DNA of 64,000 nucleotides from Ophioderma brevispina (Eukaryota > Echinodermata > Ophiuroidea > Amphilepidida > Ophiodermatidae): contig JAMKCH010058460.1 of the NCBI GenBank assembly GCA_023653785.1, forward strand, positions 1 to 64,000. The letters are read 5' to 3'. Below the pieces are notes generated by a model. The model saw nothing but the letters and a program-made list of their open reading frames with translations, had not been told where the DNA came from and ran no database searches. Made by a program: the position numbers and the translations under genes. This document shows, one piece after another, positions 33,701-46,200 of this stretch. Each line of letters begins with the position of its first letter. The first letter of the stretch is position 1.

Positions 33701-34860
33701 AATCTTACTATATGATTTGTCAGATCATATTTGGGAAATGACACTTTTCATTTCTTTCAACATAAAATTTGGTATGTTCGGCATCTATTGATTAATACAA
33801 TTTACATAATATGTCATTTATGTAATCAACTCGGATCATATTGAAAGACAATATTTCATAAGTTCTTTAAATGACCAAATATGTTTTGATTTCCAGTTAA
33901 TGATTGAAATTTTAAGCCATCTATACCCATTTCCAATTTTCAGATTGACAAAGTCAGAATTTGCTCAGGGTTTCAATGATAATTAGTTTAATTAATATGC
34001 ATCAACATTCATTTTAATTTGCCACGGCATATTTGAAAAAAGGCAATTTTATACTTCCATTCCTTGAAGTGATGTAAATATAGGCCTACAATGGCCCCTA
34101 TGGATTATTTCACCAATTTGCAATACATTCACTCTCATTTGAATTGCAATATCCTACTTAAAATGACAGTTACACCTATTTAATTTCTATGAAATTTTCA
34201 AATATGTTCTGGTCAATGTTGATTCATACATTCCAACTATATGCCTACATAGTGATTTGTCATATCATATTTGAGGAAGAATCTACATTATCAATTCAAT
34301 TATATTGAAAAGGATTAAAAGTATTGTAAATACCAAATTCATTTCTTGTAAATACCAAATTTCGTTTCTTTGTAATATTAAACAGGTTATAGCTAATTGT
34401 GATGTCTACATTTTTAATCAAATCGTACTCATCATGATTTGTCAGATCATATTGGAAAATGACAATTTTCTTTCATTCAACATAATTGGTAGTTCATGGC
34501 CCTATGGCTTACATACCCAATTTACATAACTAGTTTATTCATGTAACTCAAATCGGGATCATATTTGAAAAGACAAAATATTTCCATTTGATTCTTGGAA
34601 ATGATCAAAATGTTTTTGATTCCAGTAGTTTAGTGTTTAGTTATTGAAATTTTATAATACATCTATACAATTTTAATTTGGTCAGATCACAATTTCAAAT
34701 TTGATCAGATTTGAAAATGATAATTTGCTTTCATAATATGCATCAACATTCATTTTAATTTGCCACGGCATATTTGAAGTAGGGGCAATTTATGACATAA
34801 CCTTCCATTTCTTGGAATGATTAAATATAGGCATCTCAGGCTCGTTAAAGAGCTAGCTAC
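30800..34860 (+). repeat. Composite element copy A: leader plus 735-bp satellite
   Basis: A leader of about 1.2 kb (from TTTGTAAATAATATTATC, through GGTGTTGCACCTGG and GGCATGTGTACGTTCTCG) precedes four satellite units of about 735 bp. The anchor word TCGTACTCATCATGATTTGT, or a close variant, starts near 32234, 32967, 33703 and 34423. The same composite recurs at 41345-44950. No coding capacity is seen. The layout resembles Helitron-like or other non-autonomous elements that carry internal tandem repeats; that assignment is an inference. Confidence 0.85.
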
Positions 34861-35390
34861 CTCAATATTTTGTTAGTCATCATGGCAAAAAATGAAAGTT
34901 CCCTCTGAATAGACAATCAAGAGTTGGCTGCATGTTTTCAGGAATATTTTTATTTTTTTTTGGGGGGGGGGGGGTGAAAATATAGTAAATTCCTGATATA
35001 TGGCTACTTTATTTGGTCATAAACCGAATATGATGCATGGAAGGAAACCAATGTCTGCTTTTACCTTAATTGCACACTACTTGGTCATCAAGTTTCATGA
35101 TGTTTACCAAGTAAAATGGATCTTACTTTCATGTAAAGCATCATGGTGGGAAGGAAATTGTATTGTTACCATCGGCCATTTATCCTAACCTTACACCATG
35201 ACCTTAACCCTAAGTTTATTCTAAGGATAGTTTTTCAATACCAGTGCCAGATTTGTCTTTGTTAAAATTGCCTGGCTGTTAATATTTAAGTAAAACTACC
35301 ACATTGACGACGGTGAACTAACTATGGTCGGGAATCACATGCTTAGTTTGGCTTCAGGAAGCGGTGTTTGCTTGTTGTACAAACGCTAGA
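34861..35390. other. Unique spacer with G12 run
   Basis: Between copy A and the 19-bp array. A T-run followed by a G-run lies near 34950-34975. No gene is seen. Confidence 0.4.
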
Positions 35391-37270
35391 CTATTACCCT
35401 AATCCTAGAAACCTTAGAACATTCACCCTAAACCAAGACACCCTAGAACAGACCCTAATCCTAGAAAACCCATGTCCCATACACTATAACCTAGACCCAT
35501 TACCATAACCTAGACCCATACCCAACCTAGACCACTACCCTAACCTAGACCCCACGACCCTAACCTAGACCCACTACCCTAACCTAGAACCACCTACACT
35601 AAACTAGACCCACTACCTACCTAGAACCCACTACCCTAACCTAGACCCACTACCCTAACCCTAGGAACCACTACCCTAACCTAGACACATACCCTAACCT
35701 AGACCCACTACCCTAACCTATACCCACTACCCTAACATCTAGATTCATTACCCTAACCTAGACCACTACCCTAACTAGACTCATTACCCTACCTAGACAC
35801 ATAACCAACCTAGACCCACTACCCTAACCTAGACCCACAACCCTAACCTAGACTAATTACCCTAACCTGACCCACTACCTAACCTAGACCACTACCCTAA
35901 CATAGACCCACTCCCACAACATAGACTCATGACCCTCACATAGGATCCACTACCCTAAACTAGCCCATTCTCTAGACCTTATCCTCACATAGGATTACCC
36001 TAACCATAGGCCATTACCCTAACATTGGCCAGTTGCACCCTAACATAGGCATTGGTCCTAAAATAGGCTACTGCCCTAACAACAGGCCATATTTCTATCC
36101 TAAACATAGGCCATTACCTAACCATAGGCCATTACACTAACCATAGGCCATAACCCCCCAACCATAGCCATTGCCCCACACCATAGGCGTGCACAAAAGC
36201 AATAGGCCATTGCCCCAACCATAGGCCATGCCAACCCCCAACAATAGGCCATTGCCCACAACCATAAGCCATTTTGCCCCAACCATAGGATTACCCTAAC
36301 CATAGGCCCGGCCATTTGACCCTAACCATAGGCTATTAACCTAAAAATAGGATTACCATAACAATCGGGCCATTAAAACCTAACCATAGGCCATTAACCC
36401 AACCACAGGCCATTAACCCAACCATAGGCCATTAACCCAACCATAGGCCATTAACCCAACCATAGGCCATTAACCCAACCATAGGCCATTATTAACCCAA
36501 CCATAGGCCATTAACCCAACCATAGGCCATTATTAACCCAACCATAGGCCATTAACCCAACCATAGGCCATTAACCCAACCATAGGCCATTACCCCAACC
36601 AATAGGCCCCATTACCCCAACCATATGCCATTACCATAACCATAGGCCTTAATCTAACCATAGGCCATTAATCTAACCATAGGCCATTGCCCTAACCAAG
36701 GCAATTGCCCAACCAGGAGGCCATTTACCCATAATCATAGGTCATTACCCTAACCATCGGCCATCACCCTTCACCATCGGCCATTACCCTTCGACATCGG
36801 GCCATTACCCTTATCATCAGCCATTACTCTAAACCATCGGCCATTACCCTAACCATCGGCCATTAACCCTAACCATCGGTCATTAACCCATACCATCGTC
36901 CATACCCTAACCATCGTCCAGTACCCTATACCACGCCTTACCTACCATCGGCCATCACCATAACCCATCCGGCCCCATTAACCTAACCATGCGGCCATTC
37001 CCTTAACCATCGTCGGCCATCACCCTAACCATCGGCCATCACCCTAACCACGGCCATCAACCCTAACCATCGCCCATCACCCTACCATCGGCATCGACCC
37101 TAACCAGCGCCATCACCCTAACCAACCATCGGCCATCACCCTATCCATCGGCCATTACCCTAACCATAGTCCATTATCCTAACCATACACCATTACCCTA
37201 ACCCTAGCCTATCCCCTAACCATAGACCATTCTCCTAAGCCCCATAGGCCATTATTCTAAGCCAAACTAA
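35390..37270. repeat. 19-bp minisatellite rich in CCCTAA
   Basis: Three successive subfamilies share a 19-bp period and a TACCCTAACC core. They are CCTAGACCCACTACCCTAA (35.4-35.96 kb), CCATAGGCCATTAACCCAA (36.0-36.75 kb, most regular at 36.37-36.6) and CCATCGGCCATTACCCTAA (36.74-37.2 kb). The core contains the complement of the animal telomere unit TTAGGG once per 19 bp. Many units differ by single-base indels. Confidence 0.9.
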
Positions 37271-38262
37271 CCCTTAAACCTAAATCATAACCCAAATGTT
37301 TAGATCATGTATGTAAGGTGAATACATCGAAAGTAAAAACTAACTCGAATTTAGGATTTAAGAGCCCGAGTATCCCGTGTCTGCATGTTAGGCCCATCAA
37401 CTTCAAGGCAAGTAAAATTAGACTGCATTTATTGGATGCAATTTAGGGAAATATCCTATTATTTCTTCATCAGTGTATAATATATAACATTGAGATTTCT
37501 GTGTTTTGGACCCGGAGGTGTTAAGTCATGTTCTTTGTTATTTGTTTCTTTGTTAATGTTAATGCGGGGCACCCGCAAAGTTAAATCATAATTGGGAGGC
37601 AACTTAGTAAACACATTCGGTGAACTCAATTTCAAAAGTTGCTTTCGAACAAGAATTGGCCGGAGAACAATATCCTAGACTATAAAAATTGGAACCAATT
37701 TTTAAAACCTTTCATTACAACCTTTAAGCATGATGACATACTCTAGGTCAAAAATTCAAGTCTTGTTCACTGAATTAAATCTGTCTTGTTTCCTCCTTGC
37801 AGTTGTACAAACAAGAAGTAAACATGTCCTACAACTGAAAAACCTATCCAGTGCTACATACCCAGGGCCTTATCCGGCACCCATGCAAAATCCCTTCCCT
37901 CCCCCCCGCCCCCTTTCCCTCAGACCTAAGGCCGGCACCCATGCAAACTTGTATACATGTCACTGGGTTAAAAACTAAATAAAATGGTCTCAGAAATCTA
38001 TTTCATACCTTTATGTTATGTGCTCGATCAATCTCGTTTTACGAATTACTACCGTTCACAGTCAACACCACTACCCAATCTCCCTCCCAAACAGAATTGC
38101 GAACTTCCTCGAATCCTCACAGCGATTCTGAGCCCGTGTCTTGTTCAGTCTGTCCATACAACTTGATAAGGCCAAACCACTTATGAAATCCTGTTACGTT
38201 TTAATTTTGTGTGGTGGCAGGTACAAAGTCACGCGTCGTGAATAATCTTGATCCAGTAAGAT
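37271..38262. other. Unique sequence, no gene recognised
   Basis: AT-rich sequence with one C-rich patch (about 37890-37920). Short open frames on the plus strand (37730-37978 and 37984-38166) have no recognisable domain. Confidence 0.4.
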
Positions 38263-38514
38263 TACGTCATTGCCGCATCTTTGATTGTCACACGTATTTT
38301 TGGAAAAAACAACTCTCCCGCCAGATTTTTGGCAATCACAAAGCATTTTACAAACAAGCCAGACGATCCGCTTAACAAACCTTCGTCTGCACGTGTCAGT
38401 GGCACTCGTCTTTTCATTGCGTTACTGAATAACATGAAGACCACGCAGCATCCATTGCACTGCACTGGCATCTTTGGTTGTGGTGATTTCAGCCAAGTTT
38501 GGATTACACTATAA
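38263..38514 (+). other. Unidentified open frame
   Basis: An uninterrupted plus-strand frame reads VIAASLIVTRIFGKNNSPAR through NNMKTTQHPLHCTGIFGCGD to a TAA. Base composition is more balanced than the surroundings, as in coding or former transposon sequence. No family is recognised and no convincing start or splice context is seen. Confidence 0.2.
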
Positions 38515-38838
38515 GAGTAATCATGGTATAGGGTATAGATTCACCTCGAGCTGGTGAAAAATTCAGCGAATCAGCTTTGACAAGGACTTTATTTTGCAGT
38601 GCCCCATCCATACTGCAATCATGCTCAACAACCCCTATAAACAAACATAGTAAGTTTTTTGGGTTGTTTTTGATATTCTCACGGAGAACAAGAACTTGGA
38701 AACAATCGTAGTGGAATGCTCTTGGGGTCTACTTCAAAGTACATATCACCTGCCACCTGACCACTTTATTTAAGGCATTTTACAATTAGGCCTACAGCGT
38801 GCAACATCCCATGAATATCCCAAAGTTTCCATCGATGC

Positions 38839-39156
38839 GTGATGGGAACTATCATTCATGGTCCGCCACTTTATTTTATCCATTCTTGCATGCATTCCAC
38901 CAAATACATCATACAGTCGTACACTAGAAACAGGCTTTTGAAAATTTGTGAAAGGTCCTCTGAATCCACAGAAAAAACATTCGCTACTAACAGTCTAACA
39001 GGTTTTGAATTTTTGGAAGAGTTAGGAAAGTTGGCGAGTAAATACTCACACACTTCAGACCGTCATTTTAAGCTCCTAGAGATTTCTTCAAAGGATTTGT
39101 ATGGAGATGCGCAGAAAGACGATTCCTCACCATTTCAAGTTTTGGTCATGCATTGA
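38839..39156 (+). other. Unidentified open frame, possible exon
   Basis: After CATCATACAG (acceptor-like, near 38913) the frame reads SYTRNRLLKICERSSESTEK, then GFEFLEELGKLASKYS and KDDSSPFQVLVMH, ending in TGA. The charged, helix-like sequence looks coding. The family is not recognised and no partner exon is found, so it may be a fragment of a mobile element. Confidence 0.22.
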
Positions 39157-40269
39157 GTTGTGGAAATTATTAAAATTGTTTAAGAATAAGTACTTATGTT
39201 ATACTGATTGGTTAAATATAATTTTAGAAATTTATTAACTGATTTGTTTAATTGTCAGCAACTTCTACAACATGAGCAGTTTTATGAACAGTTGTGGTGA
39301 TGCTGGATGGTGGAATATTGTGTAGTAAGTAAAGTGCAGGTACATGACATAATACTATAACTTTAATTATCTGGTCCAAATGTGTTGATTTTATTGTGGG
39401 GGGAAAGGGGTAATTCTTCATCAAAAATATAAGAGACTGGCAAATCATTAAAGTAATACAAGATAAATGAGACGCCTAAGTGTGGGACAGATTAAGTTTA
39501 AAACTCATTGTCCCTGGAAAATATCTTGTTTTGCACAAATGGGTATTTTTTAAAAAAAAAAACGTTTTTTATTATTTTTGGTAAAAAAGGTATTTTGAAG
39601 CAAAATTGTCCTTGCTTTTCCCCCAAATAGGGGAGTATTTTTTTCAAAACTTGTCCTTGAAAGCGTGTGAATAGGGGTCTTTTTTGAATTCTTAGACGTA
39701 CAAGGTGACCACACTGGGGTCTTGCTCATGTACAGGTTCTCCTATTCCATCTTGTAGTCTTCTCATTAGGTATTTTTTCTAAATTAAATAAACCATCAGC
39801 CTATGGCGCACATAAAACATCAATGAATGAAGCGGCATGGACTTTACTGCCATGACAGGTTAGGGTTGCAATAAATACCCAACAAAGCAAACCAAACACC
39901 CTAGATGTGCACTGCCCTCTGCTTTAATATTAGGCACAATAACGGTTTTTTGTAAAACTGAACACAAAGCATAATGGTGGTAACAGACAGAAGCATGGAT
40001 GTCAATTCTTTCAAATTAAACTGTTATGTTACAATGATTGGCTCGAATCACACCCAACTAAGAAGATTTCATATTAAGTATGCGGAACATAAACATTTTT
40101 AAAGAATTATCATCTTCCATACTCAAGGGTTAACTTTCAACCCTTTACTTTATTCCCAGGAGAATTTCATGAACTCGTGAGCACCCTAACAATTTCAGAT
40201 TGTTTCCGTGCTTTGTATCATGAACTTAAAAAAACAAAACCTTGGCACTTATGTATGAAGGCAAAGACT

Positions 40270-40580
40270 GGACCTTTACACTTAAAGACCTATCATTGAA
40301 TTTGCTAAATCACAACTCGAAAAACATCAAAAAAAACAGATTTTTTGCATGTATTAACAGTACAGGTATCCTAACATACCCTGCAAATTATAATACCAGA
40401 AGCAACCTATAAGGACAATCGTAGAGATTAGAGTCGTTACTGTCCGAACGGAAACTAACTACAACACGTAATTGAAATTGAGAATCGACTACTTGGAACA
40501 CTGCCGTATTCTTCCTTTCCGGTCACTTCTACAGCTGAAAAGTACTTTGAACTTCTCAACATCCTTTCATTTGAAGGTTC
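40270..40580 (-). repeat. Dispersed repeat, copy 3 (inverted)
   Basis: Reverse-complement relative of 20085-20420: TTTGCTAAATCACAACTCG, CATCAAAAAAAACAGATTTT and ACTACAACACGTAATTG occur in the mirrored order. Confidence 0.6.
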
Positions 40581-40819
40581 TATTCCTGCAAATCAAATAT
40601 TTTCAATCACTGATAGTTTCTTTAATGTAATCAGGGATCCCACGGGCCACGTGTTTTAACAGGAAATATTTTGCCCCAAATTTTATGTATTGGCCTAATT
40701 AATGATTGCCCATATTTTGGTAGAAAAAAATTAAATTTGGCCCTTGGCGTTTTTAGGCTAATAAACATAATAAAGCATTTTGGTGGTGTCTTTCGGGTAA
40801 CCTTGTTAAATTGCCCTTA

Positions 40820-41110
40820 AGACACTAGCAGTGAATTTGCTAAATCACAAATCGAAAAATCATCAAAATCAGATTTTTGCATTATGTAAGAGTACAGGTA
40901 TCCCCACATACCCTGCAAATGAAGTCCGAAGCCAACCTAAAAGGACATAATCAGCGATTTTAGTCATTACGGTCCGAATGGACACTTACTACAACTAAAC
41001 CACGTAATTGAATGGACATTGTATCTTGGAACACTAGCCGTTTCTTTTTTCTCTCTTCTTTCCTTTTCTGTCATTCTACAGCTGAAAAAGGTAACTAATG
41101 AGATTCCACA
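40820..41110 (-). repeat. Dispersed repeat, copy 4 (inverted)
   Basis: Same family and orientation as copy 3, about 550 bp away: TTTGCTAAATCACAAATCG, AGAGTACAGGTATCCCCACA and ACCACGTAATTGAATGG. Confidence 0.6.
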
Positions 41111-41344
41111 GACTTATCCTTCACTTTGAAGCTATTCCTGCAAATTTCAAATATTTTTCAAATCACTGAAGTGTCTTTAACTCATACTGGAGCCAAACTT
41201 GTTTAAATTTTATTTTCATTCATTTCAGCAATGTAATACTCTGCACTAAGCCTATTTGTGAGATTTTGTGATTTCAGTGGTTTACGATTCATGGACACCA
41301 GTGTGATTTGTGAATTTCATTGATTAAACATCAGTCAATTCTAT

Positions 41345-44300
41345 ACTGTGAGCGATTGTAAATAATATCATAAGTGTTGCTGATTTGGAAGTAATTCGAT
41401 GGTTTTCGTAATGCTAGGATACAAAGAGTAAGATGTCATTCCATCAATGAATTTTTAGTAGGCATGTGTACGTTCTCGTTTAACAAACTTAATATTATAA
41501 TCACCATTATATACATAAGCTTGTTTTCATCTTAGTAAATTTTAGATAATAGTGTATCTATAATTGATTTACAACTCAATAATATCTTGATCAGGCGATC
41601 TATAAATCGACGCCTATAATTATATTTTTAGATTTCTCACGTTCTATCTCAATACAACAACGTTTCTCGTATACAAAGGGTGTTGCACCTGGCTCAAGTC
41701 ATTCTTAACAATATATTTCAGGTGCGTCTGCAATGTTAAACACACACCACCACTATTTTATGTTGACCGATTAACTCAACTCCCAGTTAAAAACCATCTA
41801 AATGGAAATAATCGGGAGGTTTGTCCTTCTGCCATGTTTCAACAAGGCCTATGATGTTAAAAATGTATGTGTTACCAACTGTGTAAAAAAAATATTTTAA
41901 TTATCGAGTGTTTATCATACTTCTGATATTGGCATTTAACCTCGATTAGGTACCCCACCGATTTTATTTTTATTTTCTTCAAATCTGTCTAAGTATAGTA
42001 TCAGTATTAGGATTACATATAGGATTGTATATCTCACACGGTGATCTTTCAAAGGGTCAAACACAAGATGTTCATATCGATTAACTGTTGGTATCAAAAT
42101 GACAGGGGATTTAAATACATCTTATATATGCAAGAAAATATTCGCTCTGGTCTACAATAGGATTAAATGGGAGAAGGCAATGTATCATTACATTTCTCAC
42201 AATGCCAATTAATTGTATTGATTTTTTACGAAATTCTTTGGAAGTCAAATGCCCCCCCCCCCCCGCAACATTTGTGAACATAAACTTTACAGATAAGAAC
42301 AAACAAATTTCTTTGGTTTTCTTGACCGATTTGAGACACACTGCACTACACTAACATTTTAAACACGTAAAACATAAAATCAGGAAACGAAAAAACTTTA
42401 TTAAAATACACACAAAACTTTACAATATAAAATAAAACAAACCCAAAACTAAATTAAATCAGTTTTTTTTTTAATTTGAAACAACACCCAACAAGATCAC
42501 ACAGAGACATTAACAGAAGAATAGATAAAAATAGTGCACCTGGCTATCAAAATGGTGATGAATCAAAGGATACCGGAATTGACTTCTAATACAGTTGGGA
42601 TCTGAAAGTTAATATCAAATTTCATTTTTGTAACTACAAATTCCTTTTTGCAAAATACCAATGTTCATTTCTTTGCTAAAATACCAAATTCTATGCTTTG
42701 TAAATACCAAATCTCAATTTCTTTGTAAATACCAAATTCATATCTCGTAATAATTAAAACAATATTAAACAAGGTATAGCTAATTTTGATGATCTAACAT
42801 TTTGAATCAAATGTACTCATCATGATTTGTCAGATCATATTTTGAAATGGACAATTTCCTTTCATTCAACATAAATTTGGTATGTTCTGGCCTCCATTGA
42901 TTACATACCAATTTACATAACTATTTTTCATGTAAGCAAATCGGATCATATTTGAAAAAAGACGGAATCTTCCATTTGTTTTATTTGAAATGATTCAAAA
43001 GTTTTGATTCCAGTTTAATTGACTTATGCAATTTTAGAATACATCTATACCCATTTCAATTTGTCAGAATCACAATCAAAATTGATCAAATTTCGAATAA
43101 TGATGATAAATTGGATTTCATAATATGCATCAAAACATTATTTTAATCTGCCCAGCACATTTGAAAAAAGGACAATTATTTCACTGCCATTTCTGGATAG
43201 GTCTAATATTAGGCCTACTAAGGCCCCATTGATTATTCCCAATTTGCAATATATTCATTATCATTTTGAATTGCAATATCATACTTTAACAATGACAGTT
43301 TACACTGTATTTCAGTTCTATGAAATTTTCAAATATGTTTGGTCCTGTTGATTAAATACAGTCCAGATATGCACTTTAGTTGATTTGTCTATCATTTGGA
43401 GCATGAATATATTAATCAATTCAATACAATGAAAATGATTAAAAAAGTATTTGTCAAATACCAAAACATTTCTTTGTAAAATACCAAATTTAATTTCTTT
43501 TTAAATAATTAAACAAGTTATAGCTATTTTGATGGTCTACATTTTTAATCAAATCGTACTCATAATGTTTTTGAATTTCATATTTGGGAAATTGACAATT
43601 TTCATTTCAATTTCAACATAAGTTGGTATGTTGGCCTCTCATTGATTACGTTACCAATTTACATAACTATTTCATTTATGCTAATCAAATCGGGATCATA
43701 TTTGAAAAGACATATTTCATTAATTTCTTTGAAATGAACAATATGTTTTGAGTCCCGTTAATTATTGAAATTGATAATACATCTATACCCCATTTCAATT
43801 TGTCAGATCACAAATTCAAAATTTGATCAGGTTTCAAATGATTAATTTAAACAAGCAGGGGGCGCTGTCATTATATCATACACATTCATTTTAATTTGCC
43901 ACGGCTATTTGGAAAAAAGCAATTTATTATTCACTTCCATCCTGGAAGTGATGTAAAATATAGCGGCTACTCAGGGCCCCTATTGATTGTTACCAATTTC
44001 GCAATAATTTCACTCTCATTTTGAATTGCAATATATTCATAAAATGGACAGTTTACACTCTATTTCATTTCTATGAAATTTTCAAATAGTTTGGTCACTG
44101 TGATTCATACATTCCCAATATATGCATACAATGTTGATGTATCATCATATTTGAGCAAGAATCTACATATCAACTTCAATATAATTGAAATGATTTTATT
44201 TAAAAGTATTTGTAATCACCAAATTTCCATTTCTTGTAACTACAATTTCGTTCTTTGTACTAATTAATCAAGTTATAGCTAATTTTGATGGTCTACATTT

Positions 44301-44950
44301 CAATCAAATCGTACTCATCATGATTTGTCAGATCATAATTGGAAATGACCCAATTTTCATTTCATTCAACATTATTTGGTATGTTCTGGCCCTTCTATTG
44401 ATACATACCAATTTACATAACTATTTCATTCATGTAACTCAAACCGGACATATTTGAAAAGACACAAATTCATTTGATTTCTTTGAAAATGATCAAATAT
44501 GTTTGATTCCAGTAGTTTACTTATTGCAATTTTTAATACATCTATCCCATTTCAATTGTCAGCTCCAAAATTTCAAATTTGAGCAGATTTGAAATGATAA
44601 ACTTGCTTTCATAATTATGCATCAACATTCATTTTTCATTTGCCACGGCATATTTGAAGGCAATTTATTATCCACTTCCATTTATTGGAATGATTTACTA
44701 TAGGCCTACTTAGGGCTGATGATTATTTACCAATTTGCATACAGTCTTTCATTTTTGAAATTGCAAGATTATAATAAACACATTCATTTCTAGAAATTTC
44801 AAATATTGATTGGTCCCTGTGATTCATACATTCCAATATATGCATATATATATTGATTTTTCATGTCATATTTTAACATGAATCTAGGATCATTCCTATT
44901 TCACTGAATGATTAAATTATTATAATATGGTCTGGCTATTATTGGGCCCA
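41345..44950 (+). repeat. Composite element copy B: leader plus 735-bp satellite
   Basis: The leader (41345-42550) repeats copy A almost word for word (AAGTGTTGCTGATTTGGAAG, GGCATGTGTACGTTCTCG). It is followed by three full satellite units and a partial one, with unit anchors near 42813, 43553 and 44307. It lies in direct orientation about 10.5 kb from copy A. A C14 run (about 42251) replaces a short segment found in copy A. Confidence 0.85.
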
Positions 44951-46200
44951 GATCTATTTACATTGGATATCGTTTAAAAGTTCTTATGTTGTGATGGAGT
45001 GATTTTCCTCATTCCTGTAGTCAGAACTAGGTTTGTCGCTTGCTTATAAAATGGAGGCAGGTTTTACTCTGACGTCCTCTTCCACATGCCTCCGGCGAGA
45101 TGTAGTTTAACACCTTTTCTTATTTTACAGTCATCAACTTCTTCTTCTCCACTCTGTTTTTCTTCCAGGGTCGACTTTGGGGAGGCGTCGACAATGCGGC
45201 TACGAGACATTCCTTTAGAGATGTCTCCAGTTTTTAAGTATGTTTATTTATCACAAAACGGAGTACCTTTATCAGAAGATGCATTGGACGAGGAGTACCT
45301 TTACCTCGATACTCCCTGCCATCGCGATGAGCGCGTTCACCTCTACTTATTATCAAAGTCAAATTTATAAACATGATGTTATCCACTATCTCCTTAACAT
45401 TTTCTCCTTCATTTCAGGATATCCCACGACGATACGTATATATTCCTGCGGTGGCCGTCAAACTATTGATTCATTCCACACTTGGTGTATGCTCAACTTT
45501 GTGAGAAAATTCTATCCCATGCATTTTTTACTTCTGTTTGTAGACCAGTCGTCTGTGCCTTTTAATCCTCGATCTTTCTTTAACTCGGGGTATTCTATAC
45601 AGATTTAGAAATTTCTTGCTTGCAAAGTGTCCCAAGTAATTTCTTAGTGATTCCTGTCCCGCAAGAATTTTTTGACAGCGATGACATAACTGATTGTTCA
45701 AACGCATCCGCTTGCAATCAGGCCCTTGGGATTGTATTGATGACCTCAACTGTTATCACTGAGATGGCCATACTCAATAGCGTTAGGGTTCACCTTAGGA
45801 CATGGCGTAGTCCTGGTGGTGGACTGACTCGCGTTTGAAATCCGCTGTTGTAGTATCATCTTCATGCGCTCCTGTTTTCTTTGTTTATTGTCTCCATCCA
45901 AACAAAAATCAGGCTAAAATGTTCCTTGTTGCTATCACAGTCCAAAAACTAAGCAAATTAATCGGTGACACGAGATAAAAGAGGCATAAATAGAAACAAT
46001 CCCGGTGATGATCCTGCACACGACGTTCACTCTATCCGGACGCCATTTTGTCTTTTGGCCATTTACCTTGAGTGGGACACGAACTTGGAAATCCGGAATC
46101 CTAGAGGGTTGGTTTGGTGTAGCGTTGGCTTCGGTCATCGTCCTTCCAATGAGCCATCTGTACTTACCTGAAAACTGATGCATTTTATAATCTTATACCT
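44951..46200 (+). other. Unclassified open frames with TATA-like box
   Basis: TATAAAA at 45045-45051 precedes a plus-strand frame. After acceptor TTTTTCTTCCAG, 45169-45237 reads VDFGEASTMRLRDIPLEMSP and ends at an AA|GTATGT donor. An acceptor TCCTTCATTTCAG at 45417 continues in phase as KISHDDTYIFLRWPSNY, then stop. The unspliced frame instead continues as GVPLSEDALDEEYLYLD to a stop at 45370. A further frame (45620-45838) reads PSNFLVIPVPQEFFDSDD and ends WRSPGGGLTRV. All look more protein-like than chance, but I do not recognise a family. It may be a small unknown gene or a decayed transposon. Confidence 0.25.

Larger units (their letters stand above)
39157..41344. other. No gene; two dispersed-repeat copies
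   Basis: Contains the inverted-orientation copies of the dispersed repeat listed at 40270-40580 and 40820-41110. The rest is AT-rich sequence with nothing recognised. Confidence 0.45.

Noticed and set aside
35390..37270. True chromosome end (telomere)
   Set aside because: CCCTAA occurs once per 19 bp rather than as contiguous hexamers, and sequence continues for 27 kb on one side and 35 kb on the other.
38545..38634. Minus-strand exon candidate (VVEHDCSMDGALQNK...) that could splice in phase to the 19667-19797 exon
   Set aside because: Splice signals and phase fit, but there is no similarity to the RRBP1/kinectin linker. The region contains an inverted TTCACC..GGTGAA motif typical of a repeat, and the implied intron would be 18.7 kb.
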